Source: Candidatus Poseidoniaceae archaeon (lineage in GTDB: Archaea > Thermoplasmatota > Poseidoniia > Poseidoniales > Poseidoniaceae). Taken from it: a stretch of DNA of 7,020 nucleotides. The stretch spans positions 1 through 7,020 of the forward strand of contig JAKMFY010000131.1 of the NCBI GenBank assembly GCA_022425185.1. The letters run 5' to 3'. Below the pieces are notes generated by a model. The model had not been told where the DNA came from. It worked only from the letters and a program-made list of their open reading frames with translations, and did no database searches. A program made the translations under genes and the position numbers. This document shows positions 1-6,345 of the stretch, one piece after another. Every line of letters starts with the position of its first letter. Position 1 is the stretch's first letter.

Positions 1-2
1 AC

Positions 3-1169
3 CAAGATGTAGGCGGATTTTGGCCTTGGTTGGTTCCTGGAAACGCATCTGGGGGTGACGTGATTCCTTTGATTATGGAAACAAGTCGCCCATTCCGTGC
101 CGATTTGAATGAAGAAAACGGAGTGGGTGCAAGTGACGGCTGGGTTAACGGCCGAGATGTCTATGATTGGGTTGATTTCATCACCGATGATACTCCTTGT
201 GCTACATGCGGTGCAGATGGGGCAGTTGGCTATCTCGATCGGTGGATTGGAAATGCAAACCCCTCTTATGAACACGCAATTACTTATTTTGAGGGTGTGA
301 TGCAAGGCTATGGTTTAGATTCTGTCGAAGTACATAGATTCCAGTCGAATACTGCTTGGGCGGTAAATATTTGTGGATACAAAATCGGTTCAGTTTATCC
401 CGACGAATGGTTGATTTTTGGCGCCCATTTTGATATCGCACCCCCAGTAGCTTACACGCCAGGTGCTCAAATTGGTGTTCCAGGTTATGGGACAAGACAC
501 GGCGCCTACGACAATGCTGCTGGTTCAAGCATGGTCTTGACAACAGCCAGTGTTTTAGCAGAATTTGATGCACGCCGAACAATGGTTTTCTGCCTATGGT
601 CATCTGAAGAAGAAGGCCTGTGGGGGTCACGCTCATTCGCAAACGATCTTCCAGATGGGGTCACAGTGAGTAATTATCTGAATTTGGATATGGCAGGAGT
701 CAACTATCCTGGAGATTATGCGCTCTCAGTGTACCTTGGCCCAGATGGCACTGGAGACGTTATCGACCAAGCCGGAATGTATCATTTAGCAGAATGGATA
801 GGCGGTGATGCACTCGATCTCGGAAACGAAATAGATCGTGGAAGAGAAGCTTGGCTTGAAGGTGGAGAAAGCCCACTATGGGGTGACATTTACGAAGATA
901 CAGTGGCAATTTACGAATCACCGACTGCTCGAAGTGACCATGATTCATTCCAAAATATTGGAGTCGCGACACTCGGCTGGAATGGTTTAGTCGATGGGTA
1001 TCCATGTTATCATCGTGAATGCGATACAATGGAAACCATGATCGAATACATGGGCACAGAGAACTCGACGGGAATTAACAATCTTGTTCATTCATGGGAC
1101 ATCGTAACATGGTGGGCCGTCTATGCATTCCTGCATATGGATCAGACTCCAGTTCCGAATGAACTCTAA
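3..1169 (+). CDS. M28-family zinc metallopeptidase (aminopeptidase-like), 5' end missing
   Basis: The frame is open from the left edge without a convincing start, so the gene begins upstream; the TTG at 30 is only an internal codon. Counting residues from that TTG, the co-catalytic zinc site of family M28 is complete: GAHFD (H133), YDNAAG (D161), SSEEEG (general base E193 and ligand E194), NLDMAG (D220), and YHRECDT (H328). The SDH of ARSDHDSF (302-304) matches the conserved motif before the last ligand. Cysteines C326 and C331 bracket H328, and a CATC pair lies at 57-60; disulfides would fit an exported enzyme, but this is inference. Family members remove N-terminal residues from peptides, usually outside the cell, which would suit a heterotrophic marine archaeon. 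Any signal peptide lies outside the window. No C-terminal anchor is seen. Substrate specificity cannot be read from the sequence. Confidence 0.9.
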   Translation, partial: QDVGGFWPWLVPGNASGGDVIPLIMETSRPFRADLNEENGVGASDGWVNGRDVYDWVDFITDDTPCATCGADGAVGYLDRWIGNANPSYEHAITYFEGVMQGYGLDSVEVHRFQSNTAWAVNICGYKIGSVYPDEWLIFGAHFDIAPPVAYTPGAQIGVPGYGTRHGAYDNAAGSSMVLTTASVLAEFDARRTMVFCLWSSEEEGLWGSRSFANDLPDGVTVSNYLNLDMAGVNYPGDYALSVYLGPDGTGDVIDQAGMYHLAEWIGGDALDLGNEIDRGREAWLEGGESPLWGDIYEDTVAIYESPTARSDHDSFQNIGVATLGWNGLVDGYPCYHRECDTMETMIEYMGTENSTGINNLVHSWDIVTWWAVYAFLHMDQTPVPNEL

Positions 1170-1715
1170 TTATTCATCCGAGGTTAAGGATATTAGACCC
1201 ATGATTCCGACACATAATACTGCATGAGATGTTAATATCGGAACTGCAACTTTGAAGAAATCATCACCAAATGTTTGCTCCCATGCTTCTGAGAAATCAG
1301 CTTCACTAGGTGCCGCAGAAGCAGCAATAAGACACCAGATAAGGTAGCACATAAAATGACTAATAGGAGGCAGTATGCCTGCAATCAACTTGTTACAATT
1401 AACATTCAAGGCCGCGTAAACAGAGACGAGAGAAACAACAAACGCAGGAATCATGAGATAAAATGTCGATTGGCTCATGGCATAAAACAAGCGTGCATCT
1501 TCATAATAATCGGAATCGGGTTCAAAAAGTGTAGTGACAAAGGCGAGAACAAATATTCCCACTGTATATACTACATGGACTCCTCCAGCAACAAATAATC
1601 CGCGATTAGATTTCGGTGAGGCCAAATGGTGCATGGGCAGGCCAATATTTGCCCGGGGGGCTGGCATCGTTTGACTAGGGCTTTGGTAGATTTGGGGTTG
1701 TTGAGCAGGTATCAT
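1170..1715 (-). CDS. Hypothetical four-helix integral membrane protein
   Basis: This 181-residue protein is not recognised as a named family. The N-terminal 35 or so residues are polar and rich in Pro and Gln (repeated PQ/PS/PAP groups), resembling a flexible tail. Four hydrophobic segments follow at about residues 40-63, 82-103, 108-132 and 154-177. An acidic loop (EPDSDYYED) sits between helices 1 and 2, and another acidic loop around 137-152 lies between helices 3 and 4. There are no obvious catalytic motifs. The ATG at 1715-1713 is preferred because a TATA-like element lies about 30 bases upstream; a second Met at residue 17 is possible. The stop codon directly abuts that of the convergent M28 peptidase. 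That the ORF is a real gene is supported by its membrane-protein composition and by tight packing between neighbours. Function is unknown. Confidence 0.72.
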   Translation of the reverse strand: MIPAQQPQIYQSPSQTMPAPRANIGLPMHHLASPKSNRGLFVAGGVHVVYTVGIFVLAFVTTLFEPDSDYYEDARLFYAMSQSTFYLMIPAFVVSLVSVYAALNVNCNKLIAGILPPISHFMCYLIWCLIAASAAPSEADFSEAWEQTFGDDFFKVAVPILTSHAVLCVGIMGLISLTSDE

Positions 1716-1740
1716 GTGATGCCTTGTTAATCATTCTGAG

Positions 1741-1749
1741 ATTTTATTG
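1741..1749 (-). promoter_or_regulatory. Candidate TATA box for the four-helix membrane protein
   Basis: The minus strand reads ACAATAAAAT here, centred about 30 bases before the ATG at 1715. Archaeal transcription normally starts about 25 bases downstream of the TATA box, which would give a leader of only a few bases. No Shine-Dalgarno sequence is visible before that ATG, consistent with a nearly leaderless mRNA. The box is short and AT-rich, so chance occurrence is possible. Confidence 0.35.
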
Positions 1750-1859
1750 TTCCCCCTGTAAATCAGTGGCATTCCTTGTCTTACACCAATTAATTCCAAC
1801 CTCAAAGAAACCTTTCTCGTCGGGAAAACATCTAAGTTGACATATGTTTGGAAAGAACC

Positions 1860-2474
1860 ATGGTTGTCATCGAATGTCCCCATTGTGAAGAGCATATCGA
1901 ACTGGAAGACGATGCAAGCGGGACGTTTGAATGTCCTCACTGTGACGGTGAATTTGAATGGGGAGATGATGAAACCGATTCAGAGATGTTCCAGAATTAC
2001 AATCACATTGATCACGATCATTTTCTTGCTAACCCAATCGCAAAAATCGCTGTAGGGTCAACCTTTGCAAGCATTTTGGGACTAATTGGAATCTTTTCAG
2101 GATTAGGGCCGATTTTAATAGGAGTTTTCTTCAGTGAACTTGGAGCAGGGGGTCTCGGAGGAATATTCATTGTGATTGGCCTTTTTTTGATGCTAATAGG
2201 AGCCGCTGGAATTGCTCTTGGAATTTTAATTGCTAAGGGGAAATTATGGGCTTTAGTTACGGGCTTTGTAATATCGATAATCGGCATTATCCTCCAAATC
2301 ATTTCATGGGCGGTTTCTGAAGACGAATGCGTAGACGTAGACGTTATGACTCTTGGATGCACTGAAACCCTTTCCCCACCATTCCCATTTCTTGGAGTGT
2401 TCATTTTCCTTCTCCTTGCAGGAAGTACAGGAGCCTTACTCTTCCACCCATCGGGAAGATCAGAATTTCGCTGA
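1860..2474 (+). CDS. Zinc-ribbon domain membrane protein, function unknown
   Basis: The ATG at 1860 gives 204 residues; an in-frame TTG at 1848 is possible but less likely, because the conserved-looking start MVVIECPHC begins at the ATG. The N-terminus carries two CPHC knuckles (C6/C9 and C25/C28) separated by an acidic stretch, a rubredoxin-like or zinc-ribbon fold expected to bind one Zn and to lie in the cytoplasm. A His- and Asp-rich linker (NHIDHDH) follows. Hydrophobic helices then occur at about 62-91, 100-126, 129-152 and 175-196, rich in Gly, Ile and Leu. The loop between the third and fourth helices is acidic and holds two cysteines (C157 and C167) that could pair outside the cell. 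The soluble zinc knuckle plus membrane bundle suggests a sensor or scaffold role, but this is inference. The stop codon abuts that of the convergent Lrp-type regulator. Confidence 0.78.
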   Translation: MVVIECPHCEEHIELEDDASGTFECPHCDGEFEWGDDETDSEMFQNYNHIDHDHFLANPIAKIAVGSTFASILGLIGIFSGLGPILIGVFFSELGAGGLGGIFIVIGLFLMLIGAAGIALGILIAKGKLWALVTGFVISIIGIILQIISWAVSEDECVDVDVMTLGCTETLSPPFPFLGVFIFLLLAGSTGALLFHPSGRSEFR

Positions 2475-2897
2475 TTAGTATTGTTCAAGAACCAATTCAG
2501 TCGTTGTTGAAGCGATTTCATTCGGTGCTGCCATCCACATCTTATCGAGTAATTGTCGAAGAGCAACGGTGTCATCGACGTGAACAAGAGCGACCAAATC
2601 GGCTTCTCCGGAAACTTCGTAGATGATTTCAATTCCCTCCCATCCTGTAACTTCAGAAGCAAAGGAGCCAATTTCAGCACCCGGGGAGACCTTGATGCGA
2701 ACAAGTGCAGTCAATCCGATTCCACTTTCTCGTACGGTATAGCCCCTAATCGTGCCGTTTTCTTCCATAGCTCGAATGTGTGTTCGTACGGTTCGTTCAC
2801 TTGCTCCGACTTCTCGTGCTAGATCGACAAAGGACATTCTTCCGTTCTTTCTTAGTTGGGCGAGGATGGCGCGGTCAATTTCTGCAACTCTGGGCAT
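2475..2897 (-). CDS. Lrp/AsnC-family transcriptional regulator
   Basis: The product has 140 residues, the usual length for this family. An N-terminal winged helix-turn-helix spans about residues 5-52: IDRAILAQL, then the SFVDLAREVGASERTVRTHI recognition region, then ENGTIRGY leading to the wing. A C-terminal RAM (ligand-binding and oligomerisation) domain spans about 62-138, with the typical VSGEADLVALV core strand at 95-105. Members bind DNA as dimers or octamers and often respond to amino acids. The ATG at 2897-2895 is chosen over an upstream in-frame extension because it has a strong Shine-Dalgarno sequence and gives the expected MPRVAEIDR start; the extension is low-complexity and hydrophobic. 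The gene is divergent from enolase. Self-regulation and control of the neighbour are plausible but not shown. The ligand is unknown. Confidence 0.93.
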   Translation of the reverse strand: MPRVAEIDRAILAQLRKNGRMSFVDLAREVGASERTVRTHIRAMEENGTIRGYTVRESGIGLTALVRIKVSPGAEIGSFASEVTGWEGIEIIYEVSGEADLVALVHVDDTVALRQLLDKMWMAAPNEIASTTTELVLEQY

Positions 2898-3068
2898 GTC
2901 GCTCCCTCCACATATCGGTATATCAAACCTTTTCACGCCTGAAAAAGTAAAAAAGAACATAATAATTGACAAAAAACAACAAAAAGAGCCCTGAAATAAA
3001 AGGAAAGAGATAGAAATTGAAGACCCGTTTGATTCAAAGAGCGAGAACAACTGGGATGTTTGAGAGCA
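2898..3068. promoter_or_regulatory. Divergent A-rich intergenic region between Lrp-type regulator and enolase
   Basis: This 171-bp gap must hold both divergent promoters. For the regulator, the AT-rich block around 2957-2966 (minus strand AATTATTATG) could be a TATA box giving a leader of about 40 bases that includes the Shine-Dalgarno site. For enolase, GAAATAAAAGG at 2993-3003 is the best TATA candidate and would give a leader of roughly 45 bases. The plus strand from about 2940 to 3022 is strikingly rich in A and poor in pyrimidines. An ATAT-N4-ATAT element at 2912-2923 lies just upstream of the regulator's ribosome binding site and could be an operator. Assignments of individual boxes are tentative. 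Confidence 0.45.
2904..2911 (-). promoter_or_regulatory. Ribosome binding site of the Lrp/AsnC regulator
   Basis: The minus strand reads GTGGAGGG a few bases before ATG 2897, containing the GGAGG core complementary to the 16S rRNA 3' end. This fixes the start codon and excludes the longer reading frame reaching 3050. It is the clearest Shine-Dalgarno sequence in the window. Confidence 0.7.
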
Positions 3069-4319
3069 ATGTCCGAATATATCTCTGGATTGGATGCACG
3101 AATGGTCCTCGATAGCCGAGGAAACCCAACTGTCGAAGTTGATTGCTACGTTGATGGACGATTAATGGGGCGGGCAATGGTGCCATCAGGAGCCTCAACA
3201 GGTCAACATGAATCGCTTGAAATGCGAGATAACGATCCTAAGAAATGGCTCGGAAAAGGCGTCGATATTGCTGTAGATAACGTGCGCAATCAGATCACAG
3301 AAGCTCTGGTTGGGATGCCTGTAGATGAACAAAGAATCATCGATGAGGTGATGATTGAACTCGATGGAACTCAAAATAAATCCACACTTGGTGCAAACTC
3401 AATGCTTGGCGCATCTCTTGCTTGTCTCCATGCTGGAGCGGCTTGCCACGAACTTCCTCTTTGGAAGTATATCGGGGGTGTTGCTGGTGGACAAATGCCA
3501 GTTCCAATGCTCAATATTCTCAACGGAGGGGCTCACGCAGCTTCAAACGTTGATGTTCAAGAATTCATGGTCATGCCACACGGATTCGATACATTCGGAG
3601 AAGGCTTACGGGCAGGGGTTGAAATCTATCACCAACTCAAGAGTGAACTCAAGGCAGACGGGCTACTTGGCGGTGTTGGCGATGAGGGAGGATTTGCTCC
3701 AAACCTCCCCACAAATGAAGATGGGCTGAAGTACATGGTTCGAGCTATTGAAGGTGCAGGCTATACAACAGATGATGTTGGGATCGCACTCGATGTTGCA
3801 GCAACAGAATTTTTGAAAGACGATGGCTACCATATGGATGGAAACGTTCTCTCAGCAAATCAGATGGCTGATATGTACGGAGAATGGCTTGATGCTTATC
3901 CTATCCTTTCAATCGAAGACGGCCTTGGGGAAAACGACTGGGCTGGATGGACTGCTTTGACGAAACAAGAAGGTCACAGAGTTCAAATTGTAGGAGACGA
4001 CCTCTTCGTTACTCAATCTGAGCGGCTTGCGCAAGGTATCGAAATAGGGGCGGCAAATGCAATGCTTGTGAAAGTTAACCAAGTCGGGACAGTAACAGAA
4101 ACTCTCGAAGCAATGGAACTTGCGACAACAAATGGCTATCGCAACGTGGTTTCCCATCGTAGTGGAGAGACAGAAGACACAACGATTGCCGATTTGGCGG
4201 TGGGTACCAGAGCCGGGCAAATCAAGACAGGTGCTCCGGCTCGTTCGGATAGAGTGGCCAAATACAACCAATTGTTGAGAATTTCGCAAGACGTCGAAGA
4301 CTATCGCTCTCCCTTCTAA
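3069..4319 (+). CDS. eno: Enolase (phosphopyruvate hydratase)
   Basis: Enolase interconverts 2-phosphoglycerate and phosphoenolpyruvate in cytoplasmic glycolysis and gluconeogenesis. The 416-residue product is of normal family length. Landmarks in order: DSRGNPTVE at 15-23; the mobile loop SGASTG at 40-45; the active-site His in GGAHAASN (H156); the proton-donor Glu in GDEGGFAP (E206); Mg ligands in ALDVAA (D242), SIEDG (E283) and VGDDL (about 310); the catalytic Lys in the signature [10 protein letters not shown] (K335); SHRSGETED with H363, R364 and S365; and [13 protein letters not shown] with K386. All catalytic residues are present, so the enzyme should be active. A small oddity is VTQ where many enolases have VTN after the GDDLF strand. 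The ATG at 3069 ([11 protein letters not shown]) is chosen; the in-frame TTG at 3060 adds only three residues. No operon partner: the neighbours are the divergent regulator and a separately promoted gene downstream. Confidence 0.98.
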   Translation: MSEYISGLDARMVLDSRGNPTVEVDCYVDGRLMGRAMVPSGASTGQHESLEMRDNDPKKWLGKGVDIAVDNVRNQITEALVGMPVDEQRIIDEVMIELDGTQNKSTLGANSMLGASLACLHAGAACHELPLWKYIGGVAGGQMPVPMLNILNGGAHAASNVDVQEFMVMPHGFDTFGEGLRAGVEIYHQLKSELKADGLLGGVGDEGGFAPNLPTNEDGLKYMVRAIEGAGYTTDDVGIALDVAATEFLKDDGYHMDGNVLSANQMADMYGEWLDAYPILSIEDGLGENDWAGWTALTKQEGHRVQIVGDDLFVTQSERLAQGIEIGAANAMLVKVNQVGTVTETLEAMELATTNGYRNVVSHRSGETEDTTIADLAVGTRAGQIKTGAPARSDRVAKYNQLLRISQDVEDYRSPF

Positions 4320-4326
4320 ATGGAAA

Positions 4327-4340
4327 CGTTTTTTATTAAA
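4327..4340 (+). terminator. T-rich probable transcription terminator after enolase
   Basis: Eight bases after the enolase stop the plus strand reads CGTTTTTTATTAAA. Archaeal RNA polymerase commonly stops at oligo-T tracts without a needed hairpin, and no strong stem is seen here. A new promoter follows immediately, supporting a transcription boundary. Confidence 0.45.
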
Positions 4341-4350
4341 ATACATGCCA

Positions 4351-4358
4351 TTATAAAC
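4351..4358 (+). promoter_or_regulatory. TATA box of the FAS1-cupredoxin gene
   Basis: TTATAAAC is centred about 26-27 bases upstream of ATG 4381, the spacing expected between an archaeal TATA box and the transcription start. This predicts a leaderless or near-leaderless mRNA. No Shine-Dalgarno sequence precedes the ATG (TTTCTAAGCA), which agrees. This is the best-placed TATA element in the window. Confidence 0.55.
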
Positions 4359-4380
4359 TCCTTAGTGGCGTTTCTAAGCA

Positions 4381-6333
4381 ATGCGTAAATCACTCGTGTA
4401 CACCCTAATAGCCTGCCTTCTTGTATCCAGTCTACCGTTTTCTGTAACTGCGGATGCAAATGACGACATACCAACCAACGCCGCTGCAACTCAAGTCCAC
4501 GACTCACTGGTCGCGGCTCTGACACAAGCAGATTTGGTAACAACCCTGCAAGGAACCGGACCATTCACGGTCTTCGCTCCAACCGATCAAGCATTTATTG
4601 ATGCTGGAATCGACTTAACAACGTTCGATACCGATGAGGAGAATGCAACTCTTGTTGACATTCTCACATATCACGTCGTTTCAGGAAAGGTCATGTCTAC
4701 TGATTTGTCTGACGGAATGGAAGCAACAGCGCTTAATCAAGACACACTCACTTTCTCTGTTAACACCACAGAAGTCAAGGTCAACGATGCAGTTGTAACA
4801 ACCGCCGACGTAGAGTCTTCAAACGGTGTCATTCACGTCATTGACAAAGTATTGATGCCTCCAGCAGATCTCATAGACATCCCAGCAACAGCACAATCAA
4901 CAGGAGTCCACACTGCTTTGGTTGCAGCACTAAGCCAAGCCAACCTTGTTACCACACTTCAGGGCGAAGGACCATTCACCGTCTTTGCCCCAACAGACCA
5001 AGCATTCACTGATGCTGGAATCGATCTAACAACCTTCGATACCCCTGAAGAAAATGCAACATTAACAGATATTCTCCTCTATCACGTATACTCAGGAGCA
5101 GTACCAGCGTCTGCAGTAACGGATGGACTCGCAGTAACAATGATCAACGGCGACAAGGCAACTTTCGCTGTTGGCACCGATGGTAGCGTAACCATTGGAG
5201 ATGCAACTGTAACCGGTGCAGACGTACAAACATCAAACGGAATCATTCACGTCATTGACAAAGTACTGATGCCACCACCAGGTGATATTTGCTACAACAT
5301 GGTATCTCACACAATTGTTCCAGGTGCTACAAATCTCATCTGTAACTCCTATATGTACGTCGATAACTACACAATGGGCGGCCAAACAATTACCGGTTGC
5401 TACAACACAGTAACTCACGCAGTCTCTGAAATTAGTGCAGCAGAATGTGGTGCTTACATGTGGACGCCTGCAGTGAACCTCGCCATGACTGCTGGAGCAA
5501 CAACAATCCATACCTCCCTTGTTGCAGCATTAACTGCTGCTGACTTGGTAACCACTCTAAGCGGCGACACAGATTATACAGTATTCGCACCAAGTGATGA
5601 TGCGTTTGCAGCAGCAGGTATCGATCTCGATTCATTCGATACACCTGAAGAAATCGCAGAACTAACTGACATTCTCCTCTACCACGTTGTCGCAGGAACT
5701 ACCATGTCAACAGACCTTGGAGAAGGTACAACGACAGTTGCTGCAGCAAACGGTGATGACCTGACAATTCAGGTTGCTAACGGAGCAGTCATGGTTGGAA
5801 CTGCAATGGCGAACGTAACACTCGCAGATGTACCAGCATCAAACGGTGTCATCCATGTCATTGACCAAGTTCTCATGCCTCCTGCTGATGTAACACCAGA
5901 TCCATTCGAAGGCGTTGATTGTGCAGTAACCATTGGATTAACTGCTGATGGTTACGGATTCAACCCAGCTATCACAACCATAGATGTCGGTCAGACTGTT
6001 TGTTGGTCATGGACTGATGCAGCAATGGGTCACAATGTCAAGGAAATCGACGGTGCTCAATCCTCGACCTTCGTAGCAAACGGCGTAACCTCTGGTGCCG
6101 CTGCAGTTACAGTGGCTTTCCATCACACCTTCACAGAAAACCAAACCTTCTACTATGCTTGTGAACCGCACATCTCGATGAACATGTTCGGAGAAATTGT
6201 TGTCGGTGACGGCGGAATAGAACCAACATCTGATGATGATGACGATGAAAACACACCTGGCTTCATGGCATCGACCATGATTCTAGCAGCCTTGGGTGCA
6301 ATCCTTTTCATGGGCCGTCGTCGTAGCCTGTGA
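4381..6333 (+). CDS. Exported FAS1 (x3)-cupredoxin protein with PGF-CTERM-like tail
   Basis: The 650-residue product begins with a signal peptide (MRKS, hydrophobic core 5-20, likely cleavage after VTA at 24). Two fasciclin domains follow at about 31-163 and 168-299, then a 60-residue Cys-containing insert (302-365), a third fasciclin domain (366-503), and a cupredoxin domain (511-609). FAS1 landmarks repeat: TVFAPTDQAF at 63 and 200, TVFAPSDDAF at 400, and NGVIHVID-type ends at 148, 286 and 488. The cupredoxin domain has a full type 1 copper set: H551 (GHNV), C594, H597 and M602, in a C-x2-H-x4-M arrangement as in plastocyanin and halocyanin. C514 and C541 could form a disulfide. An acidic DDDDDE linker leads to PGF (626-628), a hydrophobic helix and RRR, like archaeosortase-processed proteins. 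It is therefore probably a cell-surface protein with adhesive domains and an electron-carrying or copper-binding head. The partner is unknown. The gene may form an operon with the frame 12 bases downstream. Confidence 0.93.
   Translation: MRKSLVYTLIACLLVSSLPFSVTADANDDIPTNAAATQVHDSLVAALTQADLVTTLQGTGPFTVFAPTDQAFIDAGIDLTTFDTDEENATLVDILTYHVVSGKVMSTDLSDGMEATALNQDTLTFSVNTTEVKVNDAVVTTADVESSNGVIHVIDKVLMPPADLIDIPATAQSTGVHTALVAALSQANLVTTLQGEGPFTVFAPTDQAFTDAGIDLTTFDTPEENATLTDILLYHVYSGAVPASAVTDGLAVTMINGDKATFAVGTDGSVTIGDATVTGADVQTSNGIIHVIDKVLMPPPGDICYNMVSHTIVPGATNLICNSYMYVDNYTMGGQTITGCYNTVTHAVSEISAAECGAYMWTPAVNLAMTAGATTIHTSLVAALTAADLVTTLSGDTDYTVFAPSDDAFAAAGIDLDSFDTPEEIAELTDILLYHVVAGTTMSTDLGEGTTTVAAANGDDLTIQVANGAVMVGTAMANVTLADVPASNGVIHVIDQVLMPPADVTPDPFEGVDCAVTIGLTADGYGFNPAITTIDVGQTVCWSWTDAAMGHNVKEIDGAQSSTFVANGVTSGAAAVTVAFHHTFTENQTFYYACEPHISMNMFGEIVVGDGGIEPTSDDDDDENTPGFMASTMILAALGAILFMGRRRSL
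4471..5889 (+). repeat. Triplicated FAS1 domain coding repeats
   Basis: Three related coding blocks lie at about 4471-4869, 4882-5277 and 5476-5889. The first two are the closest at protein level (the TTLQG-GPFTVFAPTDQAF region and the AGIDLTTFDT block match almost exactly), while their codons differ mostly at third positions. The third copy is more diverged (TPEEIAELTD, TVFAPSDDAF) and is separated from the second by the inserted Cys block at 5284-5475. This indicates duplication followed by selection on protein sequence, not a recent DNA event. Confidence 0.85.
5284..5475 (+). repeat. Duplicated CYN-C motif insert between FAS1 domains 2 and 3
   Basis: Within residues 302-365 of the fasciclin protein two similar units occur: CYNMVSH ending at C321 and NSYMYV, then CYNTVTH ending at C356 and GAYMW. 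Each has the pattern CYN-x-V-x-H, a 9-10 residue variable stretch, Cys, and an aromatic YM motif. Cys-to-Cys distances are 17 and 16 residues. Each unit probably forms a small disulfide-closed hairpin; metal binding through the shared His is an alternative. The family name is unknown to me. Confidence 0.6.
6232..6330 (+). other. PGF-CTERM-like sorting signal (coding segment)
   Basis: Encodes the acidic linker DDDDDE, the tripeptide PGF (626-628), a hydrophobic segment (MASTMILAALGAILFM) and a final GRRRSL. This is the tripartite layout of archaeosortase A substrates: motif, transmembrane helix, basic end. Known substrates are cleaved near PGF and anchored to membrane lipid. The processing enzyme is not in this window. 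Confidence 0.7.
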
Positions 6334-6345
6334 TGAAGTGGTACG

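Noticed and set aside
280..642. Minus-strand frame inside the M28 peptidase
   Set aside because: Composition is rich in Arg, His, Gln and Leu with no motif; it lies opposite the conserved catalytic region of the peptidase.
1716..1859. Possible tRNA or small RNA in the divergent gap
   Set aside because: No cloverleaf arms, CCA end or T-loop-like motif could be found; it looks like promoter sequence only.
2018..2704. 228-codon minus-strand reading frame across the zinc-ribbon protein and the regulator
   Set aside because: It overlaps two well-supported genes in another frame, has Arg/Pro/Lys/Ile-rich composition without domain motifs, and is a shadow frame.
2475..3050. Long form of the Lrp/AsnC regulator with 51 extra N-terminal residues
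   Set aside because: The extension is Phe/Ser-rich low-complexity sequence read through the A-rich promoter region, while the internal ATG at 2897 has a strong Shine-Dalgarno site and gives the family's normal length and start.
3909..4346. Minus-strand frame opposite the enolase 3' half
   Set aside because: Cys/His/Phe-rich shadow of the most conserved enolase segment; no start context or motif.
6331..6345. Stop-codon readthrough joining the fasciclin protein to the downstream frame
   Set aside because: They share a frame, but two consecutive TGA codons separate them and the upstream protein already ends with a complete sorting tail; two genes are simpler.
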